NCBI RefSeq assembly: GCF_000967655.1
Contig: NZ_JXYA01000009.1
Location: 1-64,000, forward strand
Source of the DNA: Pseudoalteromonas rubra
GTDB taxonomy: Bacteria > Pseudomonadota > Gammaproteobacteria > Enterobacterales > Alteromonadaceae
Direction of reading: 5' to 3'
DNA: 64,000 bases
Below, in pieces: positions 47,208-57,360 of this stretch. Position 1 is the stretch's first letter; each line of letters opens with the position of its first letter. Position numbers and translations under genes: made by a program. The notes under the pieces are model-generated. The model was not told where the DNA came from, made no database searches, and saw only the letters and a program-made list of their open reading frames with translations.

Positions 47208-47776
47208 GGTTGCAACTCCTGAATTGCCGGAGCAAATTTGCTGCGCCACACGCGCGGATTAATGTCGCCGGTGTGGTGCAAAATGATCTTACCGTTTTTA
47301 TCTACCAGGAAAGTTTCCGGCGCGCCCGAAACCCCCAAATCCAGCGCCAATGTGCGCTCCAGATCGAGGATATTAAACTGGTACGGGTCACCTGCGCGAG
47401 ACAGCATTTGCTGTACGTCGGCACGCAGGTAGTCTATGTCAAATTGATCGCCAAAGTCGGGATCATAGGCTTGCTCATAGTACAAACCGATGATCCGCAC
47501 GCCCTGCTCGCGCAGCTCGGTCAGATAACCCAGCTCCGCGATACAGGTCGGGCACCAGGTGCCCCACACGTTCAACAGGTACACCTCTCCCAGCAAGTCC
47601 TGATCGGTCCAGCGCTTTCGCTCATCCATCAGATCAGGCAACTCAAACGCCGGCATAGTGTGACCCAGGCGGCCGGTCTGCAGCTCTCTGGGGTTACCAA
47701 ACAGGCCCTGATACAAGAACACACACAACAATACAAAAATCAGCAATGGCACCAGGCCTAAAAACTTCTTATTCAT
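47204..47776 (-). CDS. ccmG: Thiol:disulfide interchange protein CcmG (DsbE)
   Basis: A periplasmic thioredoxin tethered by an N-terminal helix (about 6-24), which keeps apocytochrome or CcmH thiols reduced using electrons from DsbD/CcdA. 190 residues (E. coli 185). Active site WGTWCPTC, preceded by VYLLNV, and the cis-proline loop GVSGAPETFLVD. It overlaps ccmH by 4 nt and ccmF by 1 nt. Confidence 0.96.
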   Translation of the reverse strand: MNKKFLGLVPLLIFVLLCVFLYQGLFGNPRELQTGRLGHTMPAFELPDLMDERKRWTDQDLLGEVYLLNVWGTWCPTCIAELGYLTELREQGVRIIGLYYEQAYDPDFGDQFDIDYLRADVQQMLSRAGDPYQFNILDLERTLALDLGVSGAPETFLVDKNGKIILHHTGDINPRVWRSKFAPAIQELQP

Positions 47777-49731
47777 TATGCGTGCTCCACAGAGGGTTGC
47801 TTACGGCGACGATAACGCTTATCGGCCAGGACAATAAAGCCCGCCAGGGAGATCAGAATACCGCCCAGCCACATCCAGCGAACGTAAGGTTTATGGTAAA
47901 TACGCAGTGACCAGGCACCATTGCCCATGGACTCGCCCAGCGCCAGATACAGGTCACGATAGAAGCCATCGTCAATTGCCGCTTCGGTCATAAACTGCAT
48001 GCCCACATCGTACAAACGTTTTTCTGCATGTAACAAGGTGACATACTCGCCGTCCTTAAATACGGTTACTTCACCGGCATGGCCGCCATAGTTAGGGCCA
48101 CGGATCTCGTTTACGCCTTCAAAGCGATACTCATACTCATTCAACGTTGCGGTTTCACCTTTTGTCATCACCACTGAGCGTTCAACAGAATACGCTGACG
48201 TCAGGGTCACACTGGCAATCACAAACGCAATACCTACATGGCCCAACACCATCGCCCAGTAGCTCATACCCAGACGTTTCAGACCTTGAGCCGTGCTTGG
48301 GTGCACACTGACCTTTTCAACCAGATCAACCACAGTGGCGATACAGATCCAAACGGCCAGTGCAGTCGCCAGATAAGTCAGCGTGCTGATGTCATCAAAG
48401 CTGGAGAACAGCCAGGCACTGGTGATCACAATAGTGGCAACAAAAATAGCGGCCCACTTTTTAGCCAGTGGTGGCAACTTGTTTTGCTTCCAGCGCAACA
48501 TAGGCGCAATACCCATCAAGATGGCAAACGGCACAATCAGAATGGCAAACATCTGGTTAAAGAAAGGTACACCAATCGAGATGGAACCCAGCCCAAGTTC
48601 TTTATGGATCATTGGCAATAGCGTGCCCAGCAATACAATCAGGGTTGCCACAACCAGGAAGATGTTATTCACCCACAGTCCGACTTCGCGGGAAACAAGC
48701 TTGTAGCGACCTTCGCTGTATACCTGGCTTACGCGTAGCCCGTAGAGTGCCAGACTACCGCCCACCACTAAGGCGAGGAAAGAGAGAATAAACAAACCAC
48801 GATCGGGGTCGGTGGCAAACGCGTGTACCGATACGATGATGCCGGAACGAACGATAAAGGTGCCTAACAAGCACAAGCTAAATGCGGCGATAGCTAATAA
48901 AACAGTCCAGGATTTGAACACGCCGCGTTTTTCTGTAATAGCCAGAGAGTGCAGGAGTGCAGTTGCCACTAGCCAGGGCATTAAAGAGGCATTTTCAACC
49001 GGATCCCAGAACCACCAGCCGCCCCAGCCTAGTTCAGAGTATGCCCACCAGCTACCAATGGTAATACCTAAAGTTAAAAAGCCCCATGCGGCCATAGTCC
49101 AGGGACGCGACCATTTGGCCCAGGTGTTATCCAGCTTGCCAGTTAACAATGCGGCAATTGCAAAAGAGAAAGACACAGATAATCCCACATAGCCCATATA
49201 GAGCAAAGGGGGATGAATGATCATGCCAGGGTCTTGCAGCAGCGGGTTCAAATCGCGGCCTTCTACCGGGTAGTAAGGCAGTAAACGCTCAAACGGGCTC
49301 GACATCCACAGGGTGTATAGCATAAAGCCTACGCCCAGGAAGCCCAGCACACCGAGTACGCGTGCGCGCAGTACCCAGGGCAAAGATTTAGACATCATGG
49401 CGACCAAAGCCGTCCAGCTTGCCTGCATCACCAGCCACAACAGGATGGCGCCTTCATGGCCACCCCAGGTCGACGTAACCTTGTAATACCAGGGCAGCGT
49501 ACTGGAGGAATGGTGCGCTACGTAAGCCACAGTAAAGTCGTCGGCGAGTGTGATATAAATCAGTACACCAAAAGAAAACAAAACCAGCAGACACTGACCC
49601 ACGGCCAGTGAAGGCGCTGTACGCATCAGGCGTAAGTTGCCGGTATAAGCGCCCCAGAGAGGAAAAATGCATAACAGCAAGCTCAGGCCCATGGCCAGAA
49701 CCAATGAAAAATAACCTATCTCAGGGATCAT
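47776..49731 (-). CDS. ccmF: Haem lyase CcmF
   Basis: The core of the cytochrome c synthetase that attaches haem to apocytochrome, with CcmH and CcmI. 651 residues (E. coli 647), about 15 membrane helices. The tryptophan-rich WWD haem-handling motif is in ELGWGGWWFWDPVENASLMP. Conserved histidines lie in the flanking periplasmic loops. It sits between ccmE and ccmG with 1-nt gaps or overlaps. Confidence 0.97.
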   Translation of the reverse strand: MIPEIGYFSLVLAMGLSLLLCIFPLWGAYTGNLRLMRTAPSLAVGQCLLVLFSFGVLIYITLADDFTVAYVAHHSSSTLPWYYKVTSTWGGHEGAILLWLVMQASWTALVAMMSKSLPWVLRARVLGVLGFLGVGFMLYTLWMSSPFERLLPYYPVEGRDLNPLLQDPGMIIHPPLLYMGYVGLSVSFSFAIAALLTGKLDNTWAKWSRPWTMAAWGFLTLGITIGSWWAYSELGWGGWWFWDPVENASLMPWLVATALLHSLAITEKRGVFKSWTVLLAIAAFSLCLLGTFIVRSGIIVSVHAFATDPDRGLFILSFLALVVGGSLALYGLRVSQVYSEGRYKLVSREVGLWVNNIFLVVATLIVLLGTLLPMIHKELGLGSISIGVPFFNQMFAILIVPFAILMGIAPMLRWKQNKLPPLAKKWAAIFVATIVITSAWLFSSFDDISTLTYLATALAVWICIATVVDLVEKVSVHPSTAQGLKRLGMSYWAMVLGHVGIAFVIASVTLTSAYSVERSVVMTKGETATLNEYEYRFEGVNEIRGPNYGGHAGEVTVFKDGEYVTLLHAEKRLYDVGMQFMTEAAIDDGFYRDLYLALGESMGNGAWSLRIYHKPYVRWMWLGGILISLAGFIVLADKRYRRRKQPSVEHA

Positions 49732-49732
49732 A

Positions 49733-50212
49733 CTAGTTCTCGCTGTTTAAATTATATTTGGGTTTTTCGTGCTTGATCCCTTTCACGGCCTCAGCTATTT
49801 CGGCTGGCATATACTCTTCGTCGTGTTTTGCCAGCACTTCAAATGCTTCAATGACATTAGGTTCAACCAGTGTGCCCTGCGCAACAATACCCTGACCCTC
49901 ACGGAACAAATCAGGCAAAATACCGTGGTACTTGATGGTAACCATAGGTCCGGTGTCAATGAGCTTAAAGGTCACATCCAGAGACGTTTCTTCTCGGTTC
50001 ACACTGCCAGGCACAACCATGCCGCCGATGCGCAGCTTCTGGCCAATATAAGGCAGCTCTTTATCGGGGCCCTTACCTTCTATCAGCTCGCTAGGCGTAT
50101 AGAACAGATTGATATTCTCTTGTAACGCATACAGGGTCAGACCAACTGCTGAGCCAATGCCAAATATCACGGCCAATACGGCAAATAAGCGTTTTTTACG
50201 TCTTGGGTTCAT
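49733..50212 (-). CDS. ccmE: Haem chaperone CcmE
   Basis: A periplasmic OB-fold protein anchored by one N-terminal helix (about 9-29) that binds haem covalently and hands it to CcmF. Haem attaches to His130, followed by Tyr134, in [12 protein letters not shown]; the numbering matches E. coli. Length 159. It overlaps ccmD by 4 nt. Confidence 0.97.
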   Translation of the reverse strand: MNPRRKKRLFAVLAVIFGIGSAVGLTLYALQENINLFYTPSELIEGKGPDKELPYIGQKLRIGGMVVPGSVNREETSLDVTFKLIDTGPMVTIKYHGILPDLFREGQGIVAQGTLVEPNVIEAFEVLAKHDEEYMPAEIAEAVKGIKHEKPKYNLNSEN

Positions 50213-50412
50213 GCTTGAGCCTCCTCTTGGGCCTGCTTGATACGTGCTTCACGCTTCATTTGTGCATCGACTTCACGCTTAATACGCTTGGCATCGTTTA
50301 ACGACGCCCATACCAAGCCCAGCAGGATAAAGGCACAGCTACCAAACGATAGCCAGACATAAAAGGCGTAACCGCCCATGTGAAAAAAGTCACTCAAAGA
50401 TTCAAACTGCAT
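50209..50412 (-). CDS. ccmD: Haem exporter protein CcmD
   Basis: A 67-residue single-helix protein (about 16-38) with a highly charged cytoplasmic tail. It helps release holo-CcmE from the CcmABC complex. The pattern [20 protein letters not shown] is typical. It is recognised by size, topology and position between ccmC and ccmE. Confidence 0.93.
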   Translation of the reverse strand: MQFESLSDFFHMGGYAFYVWLSFGSCAFILLGLVWASLNDAKRIKREVDAQMKREARIKQAQEEAQA

Positions 50413-50414
50413 AC

Positions 50415-51152
50415 TTAACCTCGACTAACCAGCTGGCGCACCCAGGGGCGGTGCTTCTCGACCTGAAGGATCTCGTTTTTAAGACGGACCAGTGACAGCG
50501 CGCCAACAAAGGCGGCAAACCCTAAAATATTGATAAGCAACGGCCATAACATAGACGAGTCGATGGCGGATGTATCAAATTTGGTAATGGTTGAGCCCTG
50601 GTGCAGCGTGTTCCACCACTCAACAGAGAAATGAATAATCGGTAAGTTGATCACCCCAACAATGGCCAGAATACAGGCCGCTCTGCCACCTGATTTTTTG
50701 TCCTCAAAGGCGTGATACAAAGACAGTACACCAAAGTACAAAAACAACAGGATCAACTCAGATGTTAAGCGCGCATCCCATACCCACCAGGCACCCCACA
50801 TAGGTTTACCCCAGGCCGCGCCCGTGATAAGGGCAATGGCGGTCATCGCCGCGCCAACAGGCGCAATGGCAATCACGGCCAGTTCCGCATTACGAATTTG
50901 CCACACCAGCGCAACGATTGCGGCAATGGCCATAGAAGAATACGCCCCCATCGACAAAATTGCCGAAGGCACGTGAATAAAGATAATGCGATAGCTGTCC
51001 TTTTGCTGATAATCCGCCGGGGCAAATGCCAGGCCCCAGATCCATCCTACGGCGATACAGACCGCCGTCACGGTAACAAAGTACGGAAGCAAGGTGTTAC
51101 ACAATTGGTAAGCACGCTCCGCTTTTGCATAGGGATGTAACCACTTCCACAT
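50415..51152 (-). CDS. ccmC: Haem transporter / CcmE haem-loading protein CcmC
   Basis: A six-helix inner-membrane protein that presents haem to CcmE. 245 residues (E. coli 245). The WWD motif is in MWGAWWVWDARLTSELILLF, flanked by conserved periplasmic histidines (IIFIHVPSAI and the HFSVEWWNTLHQGSTI segment). It follows ccmB by 1 nt. Confidence 0.97.
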   Translation of the reverse strand: MWKWLHPYAKAERAYQLCNTLLPYFVTVTAVCIAVGWIWGLAFAPADYQQKDSYRIIFIHVPSAILSMGAYSSMAIAAIVALVWQIRNAELAVIAIAPVGAAMTAIALITGAAWGKPMWGAWWVWDARLTSELILLFLYFGVLSLYHAFEDKKSGGRAACILAIVGVINLPIIHFSVEWWNTLHQGSTITKFDTSAIDSSMLWPLLINILGFAAFVGALSLVRLKNEILQVEKHRPWVRQLVSRG

Positions 51153-51153
51153 T

Positions 51154-51840
51154 TTAACTTACACTCACTCTTAAAGCTGACGATATGGCAATTGGCGCCG
51201 TGACGATGGCAACGGCCAGCATGGCACCAAGGATCGCAAGTTGTCCGCCATAAGCGACCGACATACTGGCGGTATCAATGGCAGAGGTTGCGAAAATCAG
51301 AACCGGGATATACAAAGGCAAAACAAGCAGACTCATCAAAATACCGCCTTTTTGCAGACCCACGGTTAATGCGGCGCCTATGGCGCCAATAAAACTTAAT
51401 AACGGCGTTCCAATCAACAAAGTCAGAATGGTTGCGCCCAGTGCCTGGCTGTCGAGGTTCATCAACAGCGCAAATAACGGTGCCATCAGCACCATAGGCA
51501 ATCCGGTGATGGTCCAGTGTGCGGCTACTTTGGCCAGCACAGACAAAGACATAGGATAGGGTGAAGCTATCATTTGCTCCAACGATCCGTCGGCATAATC
51601 ATCGCGAAATAGCTTGTCCAAACCCAGCATGGTCGACAGCAACGCGGCTACCCAAATGATACCTGCAGCCATGCGCCCCAGCAAGGCCGGTTCGGGTCCA
51701 ATTGCCAACGGAAATAACGAAATGACTATCAGAAAAAACAGAAGAGGGTTTACGATTTCGGCGCGTTGGCGAAAAGCCAAAGTCACATCTTTACGATAAA
51801 CAGCGACAAATAAATGCCAGTAAGAATGCTCAACCTTCAT
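51154..51840 (-). CDS. ccmB: Haem exporter permease CcmB
   Basis: The permease partner of CcmA in the ABC complex that drives release of haem-loaded CcmE from CcmCD. 228 residues (E. coli 220), six membrane helices. Conserved DGSLEQMIASPYPMS in a cytoplasmic loop. Overlaps ccmA by 1 nt. Confidence 0.96.
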   Translation of the reverse strand: MKVEHSYWHLFVAVYRKDVTLAFRQRAEIVNPLLFFLIVISLFPLAIGPEPALLGRMAAGIIWVAALLSTMLGLDKLFRDDYADGSLEQMIASPYPMSLSVLAKVAAHWTITGLPMVLMAPLFALLMNLDSQALGATILTLLIGTPLLSFIGAIGAALTVGLQKGGILMSLLVLPLYIPVLIFATSAIDTASMSVAYGGQLAILGAMLAVAIVTAPIAISSALRVSVS

Positions 51841-52463
51841 TAATGGCGGTACTCCAGAGCCAGGGTTTTCAGGGAGCTGAACTGAGTCGTCAGATCCTGG
51901 TGGGTAGTCAGTAAAATAGCGCCGCCATTTGCCAGGTGCGATTCAAACTGCTGTTGCAGCAGCGCGACACCTTTTTTATCGAGTGCGGTAAAGGGTTCAT
52001 CGAGGATCCACAGACGCGCTTTATTCAACCATAGCCGCACCAGCGCGACCCGACGTTGTTGACCTGCGGAGAGGGTCCGCACGGGGACGTCTTCCAGCCC
52101 AACCAGGCCAAGCTGGCCTAGCAGCGTATAGATTTCCTCTTCGTCTGCCCCGTAACCATGCACCTGCAACCAGTACAGAACGTTTTCATAGGCAGTCAAT
52201 TGCTGGTTTACACCGGTTTTGTGCCCGATAAACAGCAAAGACTCGGCGAAAGTGTCGTAGTCCCGACTAATGTCCTGGCCTTCAAAACAGATCTGGCCTT
52301 CGTCGGCACGGGCAAAACCCGCGATAATACGTAATAAAGACGTTTTACCTGCACCATTTGGGCCTTCAACTTGCATGATCTGACCCGCCTGAAGCGAAAA
52401 ACTCAATGACTCAAATAAACAGCGGTCCTGTTTTACACACGTGACGGACTTAATCTCTAGCAA
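51840..52463 (-). CDS. ccmA: Cytochrome c maturation ATPase CcmA
   Basis: The ABC ATPase of the CcmAB complex. Walker A is GPNGAGKTSLLR, the signature is LSAGQQRRVALVRLW, and Walker B is LWILDEPFTALD. I favour a TTG start at 52463 (LLEIKSVTCVKQD) with GAGAG about 8 nt upstream. It gives 207 residues, the E. coli length. A longer frame from an ATG at 52547 adds 28 residues without family support, but cannot be excluded. First gene of the ccm operon, divergent from the FliK-like gene. Confidence 0.93.
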   Translation of the reverse strand: MLEIKSVTCVKQDRCLFESLSFSLQAGQIMQVEGPNGAGKTSLLRIIAGFARADEGQICFEGQDISRDYDTFAESLLFIGHKTGVNQQLTAYENVLYWLQVHGYGADEEEIYTLLGQLGLVGLEDVPVRTLSAGQQRRVALVRLWLNKARLWILDEPFTALDKKGVALLQQQFESHLANGGAILLTTHQDLTTQFSSLKTLALEYRH

Positions 52464-52567
52464 GGCGCGACTCTCTGACGCTAAAAAATTGGGCGTTAGT
52501 CTATCATAATGGTAGGGTAATACGAATAATTGGATGCGACCGATCAACGAAAATTTGATTTAAAATA

Positions 52568-55144
52568 ATGAATAAGCCGACGATTTCTATTCAAAACAAT
52601 GCACATTTAGCCACATCACAGCTGAATGAACGCGGGTCATCAGCAAACACTGCCGCAGCGACTGAACAGACCTTCAATGCCCGCAACTTGGTGATCAAAC
52701 CCGACAGCATTCAAATGGAGGTGACGATAGATGGCCGCTGGCAAGGCGTACGACTGGCCAGTCAGAGCCAGTTGCAGCAGCCGCTGAAATTACCCGAAGC
52801 CGAGGTTAAGCTCAGTGCCGATGGCACACTGCTGACGGTCAGCACCCCTGAACTGAAATTACAGATCAAACCCGCGCAAACTTTGCTGAGCCTGCTGAGT
52901 CTGATCAAAGGGCTTGGCGGGCAAAGTGCGTTGCAGCTGGATGCGCAGCTTAAAGGCAGCAATCAATCCACCTTAATGCTGGAAAAAATTGGCCTGGCGC
53001 TGCCAGTTCCCCCTGCCCTGGCAGACTTACTCAAACAAGAGAATAAACTCGTCGCCAATCTCAGTGCACGGCAGAATAACTTGCTGCTACAGATTTTTAA
53101 TGCCTTTGGCGATGAGCTGATGAAAGCGCCAGTTAGTAAACACAAACTAACCTCTTTACTGGCGCAACTTGGTAATCAAGAGCAACCCAGGATTAAGCTT
53201 GGCCGCAGCAGTGCCACATTGCAGCTTGCCAACCAGCAGGTTGAAGTGAAAACCCCTGAAGCCCAGAGTGCGCTGAAGCTCAACAGCTGGTTCAATGCTC
53301 AGCTAAAAGCCCAGCCGGACGGACTGCAAATCGGCGTAGCCAGGCAATCAACTGAGGTAAAACTGGCCACGCCTTTACAGCAAGCCCTGCCCAAACTGGC
53401 CACACACCGTTTCGCCGCCGAGCTGGAAAAAGCCATTAGCCCTGCACCGGACAGTAAATCGACACTCAGCTATGATAAACCTTTGCTAAACGTATCAATG
53501 GCAGACATTAAACAGACGGTTAAACAAGCTCTGGGGCAGCTACTGTCCAGGCCCTTTTTCAACACCAAGCAAACTCAGGGTTCTCAAGCACCGACTGCCA
53601 CTCAGCCGCCAACCACGGCTGCAAAATCAGCGAATGCGACTTTACCTCAGATTGCAGCCAACAATGCCGCGCTGGTATTAAAAAGCATGACGCCGGTTCA
53701 CAGCCAACCTCTTTTACAGCTACTGGATAACGTAGAGCAAGTATTTACTAACATCACTAAGCAGGCTACACCTAAAGGTAACGTGCAAACCCCTGTATCA
53801 TCTTCAGGTAGCTCAGTCGCTGAACGCAATACCAGCTCGGCACCAGCCGGGACAACACCACTGGAACCCGGCAAAATCAGTAAGGCTTTGTCACAAGCAC
53901 CTGCGCCAGTAACGCCCTCCGGCTCTGCTGCCACAGCCAAAGATGCACAGGCGCTCTCGTCTGCAACTCCAGGCAAACCCGCTGTTGCCTCGCAGCCGTC
54001 CAGCGCGTTTACTCAACGCCTGGCGATACTTCAACAGGTCTTTGCTGCTGTGGTTCCTCAACAAAAGCCTTACAGCGCACAGCTTATAAACCCTCAGTTG
54101 CAACAGGCACAGGCACTGAGTGACGAGTCGGCAGCTAAACCCGCTGACAACCAGCCAAACCAAACGAGCTCGGCAAAAGCTGAGCAGGCGGCATCGGCCA
54201 AACCTACTTTATCTTTACCAATCGCCCAGATTTTGAGTAAAACACTGCGCCAGATAGAAGCAACACCGACACAATCTGGCCCACCACTGCAACAGCAACT
54301 CAGTGAAACCCTGTCTGCAACACAGCAATTTCGCAGCCCGCAGTCAGCCGACTTGATGCGCCTTGTACATCAGGCTTTTAGCAAAATGATGGACGAAACG
54401 CGCCACTCCCCGGAACAGGTCAGTCATGAACTATTTGCACGGTTGCCGGCGCTTGCCAGCCAGATACAGCCCACTTTGCCCAACAGCAGTTTTGCGCAAG
54501 CACTGGACAAGCTCATAGTGACTTTACTGGGTACTCAGCTTACTGCCAAAGCCCAGGACTTACCGCCGCAAACTAACCTGGAGCAGCGTGTTGCAGCCCT
54601 GGTTGAAACCCTGCAACCCGGCACGAAACTCTCGTCTCCCGGTCAGTTTATTCAGGCGGTGACTCAGCAAGCTCAGTCTCGTTTGATGGACGACCTGGCA
54701 CTGTTGCAAAACAATCTGGCTAACAATGCCAGTCCAGCGCCGCTGGCGCAAAAATTCGATAGCGAAAGCCAGTTGCTGATCAATTTATTTATGCCTCTCA
54801 AATTGCCGCAGGAATGTCGCCAGAGTGAACTACAGATAGGCAAGTATAAGAAACCCGCCAAAGCCAATATGCCGGAAAAACAAGTGTGGTTTGTGCGGCT
54901 TAACTTTGATTACGCCAAGCTTGGCCAGTTAAGTGTACAAGCGGAGCTGATGGACAAAGCCCTCGACTGCGAGATTGTTGGCGACAGCGCGTCGGTTTGC
55001 CAGCTGGCCCAGCCTCACCTGGATGCACTGCGCAGCAAGCTGGCTGCACACGGCCTTCAAGTTGGGGAGATAGCGCTGCGCGAAGATGCCTCTCAGGTTA
55101 AGCGCTTTTACGACAGCCACGCCATCGTGAGTATTCAGGTGTAA
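52568..55144 (+). CDS. FliK-like flagellar hook-length control domain protein
   Basis: An 858-residue protein with a very long Ala/Gln/Pro/Ser-rich, low-complexity region (about 300-640). A C-terminal Flg_hook-like domain follows (about 765-858; VWFVRLNFDYAKLGQLSVQA, LRSKLAAHGLQVGEIAL). True FliK measures hook length and switches FlhB specificity. This gene lies next to chemotaxis and ccm genes, not in a hook-basal-body operon, and is a single gene with an FlhX-like gene nearby (57361-57657). It is therefore likely a FliK paralogue of unknown role. Divergent from ccmA. Confidence 0.8.
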   Translation: MNKPTISIQNNAHLATSQLNERGSSANTAAATEQTFNARNLVIKPDSIQMEVTIDGRWQGVRLASQSQLQQPLKLPEAEVKLSADGTLLTVSTPELKLQIKPAQTLLSLLSLIKGLGGQSALQLDAQLKGSNQSTLMLEKIGLALPVPPALADLLKQENKLVANLSARQNNLLLQIFNAFGDELMKAPVSKHKLTSLLAQLGNQEQPRIKLGRSSATLQLANQQVEVKTPEAQSALKLNSWFNAQLKAQPDGLQIGVARQSTEVKLATPLQQALPKLATHRFAAELEKAISPAPDSKSTLSYDKPLLNVSMADIKQTVKQALGQLLSRPFFNTKQTQGSQAPTATQPPTTAAKSANATLPQIAANNAALVLKSMTPVHSQPLLQLLDNVEQVFTNITKQATPKGNVQTPVSSSGSSVAERNTSSAPAGTTPLEPGKISKALSQAPAPVTPSGSAATAKDAQALSSATPGKPAVASQPSSAFTQRLAILQQVFAAVVPQQKPYSAQLINPQLQQAQALSDESAAKPADNQPNQTSSAKAEQAASAKPTLSLPIAQILSKTLRQIEATPTQSGPPLQQQLSETLSATQQFRSPQSADLMRLVHQAFSKMMDETRHSPEQVSHELFARLPALASQIQPTLPNSSFAQALDKLIVTLLGTQLTAKAQDLPPQTNLEQRVAALVETLQPGTKLSSPGQFIQAVTQQAQSRLMDDLALLQNNLANNASPAPLAQKFDSESQLLINLFMPLKLPQECRQSELQIGKYKKPAKANMPEKQVWFVRLNFDYAKLGQLSVQAELMDKALDCEIVGDSASVCQLAQPHLDALRSKLAAHGLQVGEIALREDASQVKRFYDSHAIVSIQV

Positions 55145-55268
55145 CCCAAATTTTACTCGTCAGGATCACGGCATATCCGGGCAGCTTTCACTTTTGACCA
55201 TATGTTCTACAGTTGTAGCGCAAGTCTGACTTGCCTAACACTACATCACATATGCAAAGGAGAACGCT

Positions 55269-57260
55269 ATGTCTTCGCACCACCCGCACCTTGGCTGTGC
55301 CTGCTGTAACTACCAATTGTTTGGCCATGCCGTACAAGGCGATCATAACCAATCAGATAAGGGGATTTTCAACCTCGATAAACTACTGATTGCCGCAGAG
55401 CATTACATAGATGATTACATTGCCAATCAGTTTGTCAGGCCCCCTCAGCAGCACAAGATTTTTTACGGCGGCACTATTCGTACGCTCGAAAGCGGTGATG
55501 TAAACAAAACCGTTGAAGCCGTTGTCATCGAGCATGGGCAGATAGTCCATACTGGTAGCCTGACTGACTGTCAAAACCAGTATCCACACGCCAACTCTGA
55601 AGATTTACAAGGGGCCTGCATGTTACCCGGGCTGATTGAACCCCATGTTCATTTGACTCCCACAGCATCTTTTAACGCCTGGCTGCAGCTCGCACCGTTC
55701 AGAGAAGGAGTAGAAAGTGGCGGTGATAGCAATGATCAGTATTTAATTGGCAAAGACTACAACAAGAAGTCAGTGTCAGCGCTGTTACTCAAAGCGGCAA
55801 AAGCACTCCCCTCTCACCGCAAATGGCTGCTGGCGTTTGGGGTCGACCCCAGCCAGTTTAACCCTATCACCACAACGTCTGCGGACGGCTCTGTCAGCCC
55901 AACGCCCTGGGAGGACTTCAACTGTACTGAGCTGGACGACATCAGCAAGCAGGCACGCTCGGGCAAGGACGATGATATTTGTATTTTTATTATGAATGCA
56001 TCTGGCCATGTTGCTTACGTCAACACCAATGCGCTTGAAGCAGTGCAACGCGCGCAGCATGCAAGCAAGCTGCCCGTCAATGAAAATGGTATCTTACTCG
56101 AATCGGATCAGATTGGCCCGGTGATCAAAGTCGCGCTGGAGCAGTACTTTGTAGAACACCCTCAAGGCATCACTGAGCTGTTTGGCAATTTACAAAAGAT
56201 CTTTAAGCTCGCGCTATCACGAGGCGTAACCCTGATGTGGGATGCTGCGCTCGGCGCGTCTTTGAAAAACGCTGAGCTGGAGATATTGAGTAAGATGGCC
56301 AGCAGCGGCCTTGCCGGATTGCGCCTTGGCGGTGCATTATTCTATACCTCGGCTGATCAGTGGAGTAAAATCACGCCAACCGAACCCAGCCATTACCATA
56401 CGGACTGGTTCAATATTGCCCATGCCAAAATCGTCAGCGATGGCTCTAACCAGGGTCTGACCGGATATCAGCTCACTAAATATCAATTCCCGGACAGCAA
56501 CATTAACGATGAATTCCCCTATGGTGTTTGGAATTTCAATCCGCCGGATGGCGACGCAGATCATCAAGTAGAATCTCCGTTTCTGGCGCTGGTGAGTGAG
56601 TTAGACACGCGCGGCTGGTCTTTGATGATCCACGCTAACGGCACACATGCCATAAACAATACCATCATGGCGTATCGTGATGCACTCCATAACCAGGAAA
56701 AAGCGGGACTGGAAAAGCGCCATCGCATAGAGCACGCATCTTTACTGAGCGACCAGAACCTGGCTGATATGGACTATCTGGGCCTGTCGCCAAGCTTTTT
56801 AATCGGGCATGTGGGTTACTGGGGCTATACCTTCAAGCATAAAGTGTTTCCTCAGCAATCGGTTGTAGAGCATCTGGATCGCACCGCCTCTGCGACTCAA
56901 CATGCACTGCGCTATACCCTGCACAGTGATCACTTTGTTTCACCCATTGGCCCACTGCGTATGATGGAACAGGCCGTCACCCGTATGATGGAAGACGCCC
57001 CTGAGGAAGCCTATCAAAATGGCCACTCACCTGTGCTCAATGAGCAAGAATGTGCCACCATAGCTCAGGCCCTGCGCGCTGCAACCTATGATGCCGCCTG
57101 GCAATGTCATATGGATCACCTCATCGGTGAACTGGTGGTTGGTAAACAGGCCGATCTGGTTATTCTGGATGAAGATCCCTTAACACGCCCTGCAGTCGGA
57201 CTGAGAGATGTGCCAGTCCGTCAGACCTGGGTAAATGGCAGATTGTGTCATCATAACTAA
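55269..57260 (+). CDS. Amidohydrolase family protein (YtcJ-like, Amidohydro_3)
   Basis: A predicted zinc-dependent hydrolase of the amidohydrolase superfamily, 663 residues. It has the HVH metal motif (His126, His128 in GLIEPHVHLTP), later ligands in SLMIHANGTHAINN and RIEHASLLSD, and a closing LVVGKQADLVILDEDPL segment. The start has AAGGAGA upstream. An unusual 50-residue N-terminus carries GCACC and several His residues and may bind metal. No signal peptide. It sits between two flagellar-type genes with which it has no obvious link; it has its own terminator. Substrate unknown. Confidence 0.87.
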   Translation: MSSHHPHLGCACCNYQLFGHAVQGDHNQSDKGIFNLDKLLIAAEHYIDDYIANQFVRPPQQHKIFYGGTIRTLESGDVNKTVEAVVIEHGQIVHTGSLTDCQNQYPHANSEDLQGACMLPGLIEPHVHLTPTASFNAWLQLAPFREGVESGGDSNDQYLIGKDYNKKSVSALLLKAAKALPSHRKWLLAFGVDPSQFNPITTTSADGSVSPTPWEDFNCTELDDISKQARSGKDDDICIFIMNASGHVAYVNTNALEAVQRAQHASKLPVNENGILLESDQIGPVIKVALEQYFVEHPQGITELFGNLQKIFKLALSRGVTLMWDAALGASLKNAELEILSKMASSGLAGLRLGGALFYTSADQWSKITPTEPSHYHTDWFNIAHAKIVSDGSNQGLTGYQLTKYQFPDSNINDEFPYGVWNFNPPDGDADHQVESPFLALVSELDTRGWSLMIHANGTHAINNTIMAYRDALHNQEKAGLEKRHRIEHASLLSDQNLADMDYLGLSPSFLIGHVGYWGYTFKHKVFPQQSVVEHLDRTASATQHALRYTLHSDHFVSPIGPLRMMEQAVTRMMEDAPEEAYQNGHSPVLNEQECATIAQALRAATYDAAWQCHMDHLIGELVVGKQADLVILDEDPLTRPAVGLRDVPVRQTWVNGRLCHHN

Positions 57261-57266
57261 ACTGGC

Positions 57267-57305
57267 AGCCCTTATCCGGATATAAATCCGGGTAAGGGCT
57301 TTTTC
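57267..57305 (+). terminator. Terminator after the amidohydrolase gene
   Basis: AGCCCTTATCCGG-ATATAAAT-CCGGGTAAGGGCT followed by TTTTTCT: 13-bp stem with one mismatch, strong T tail. Confidence 0.9.
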
Positions 57306-57360
57306 TCTGACGGTGTTACATGCTACTTTGATACTAAGATGTCTGTAGTCGTTAAATGTT

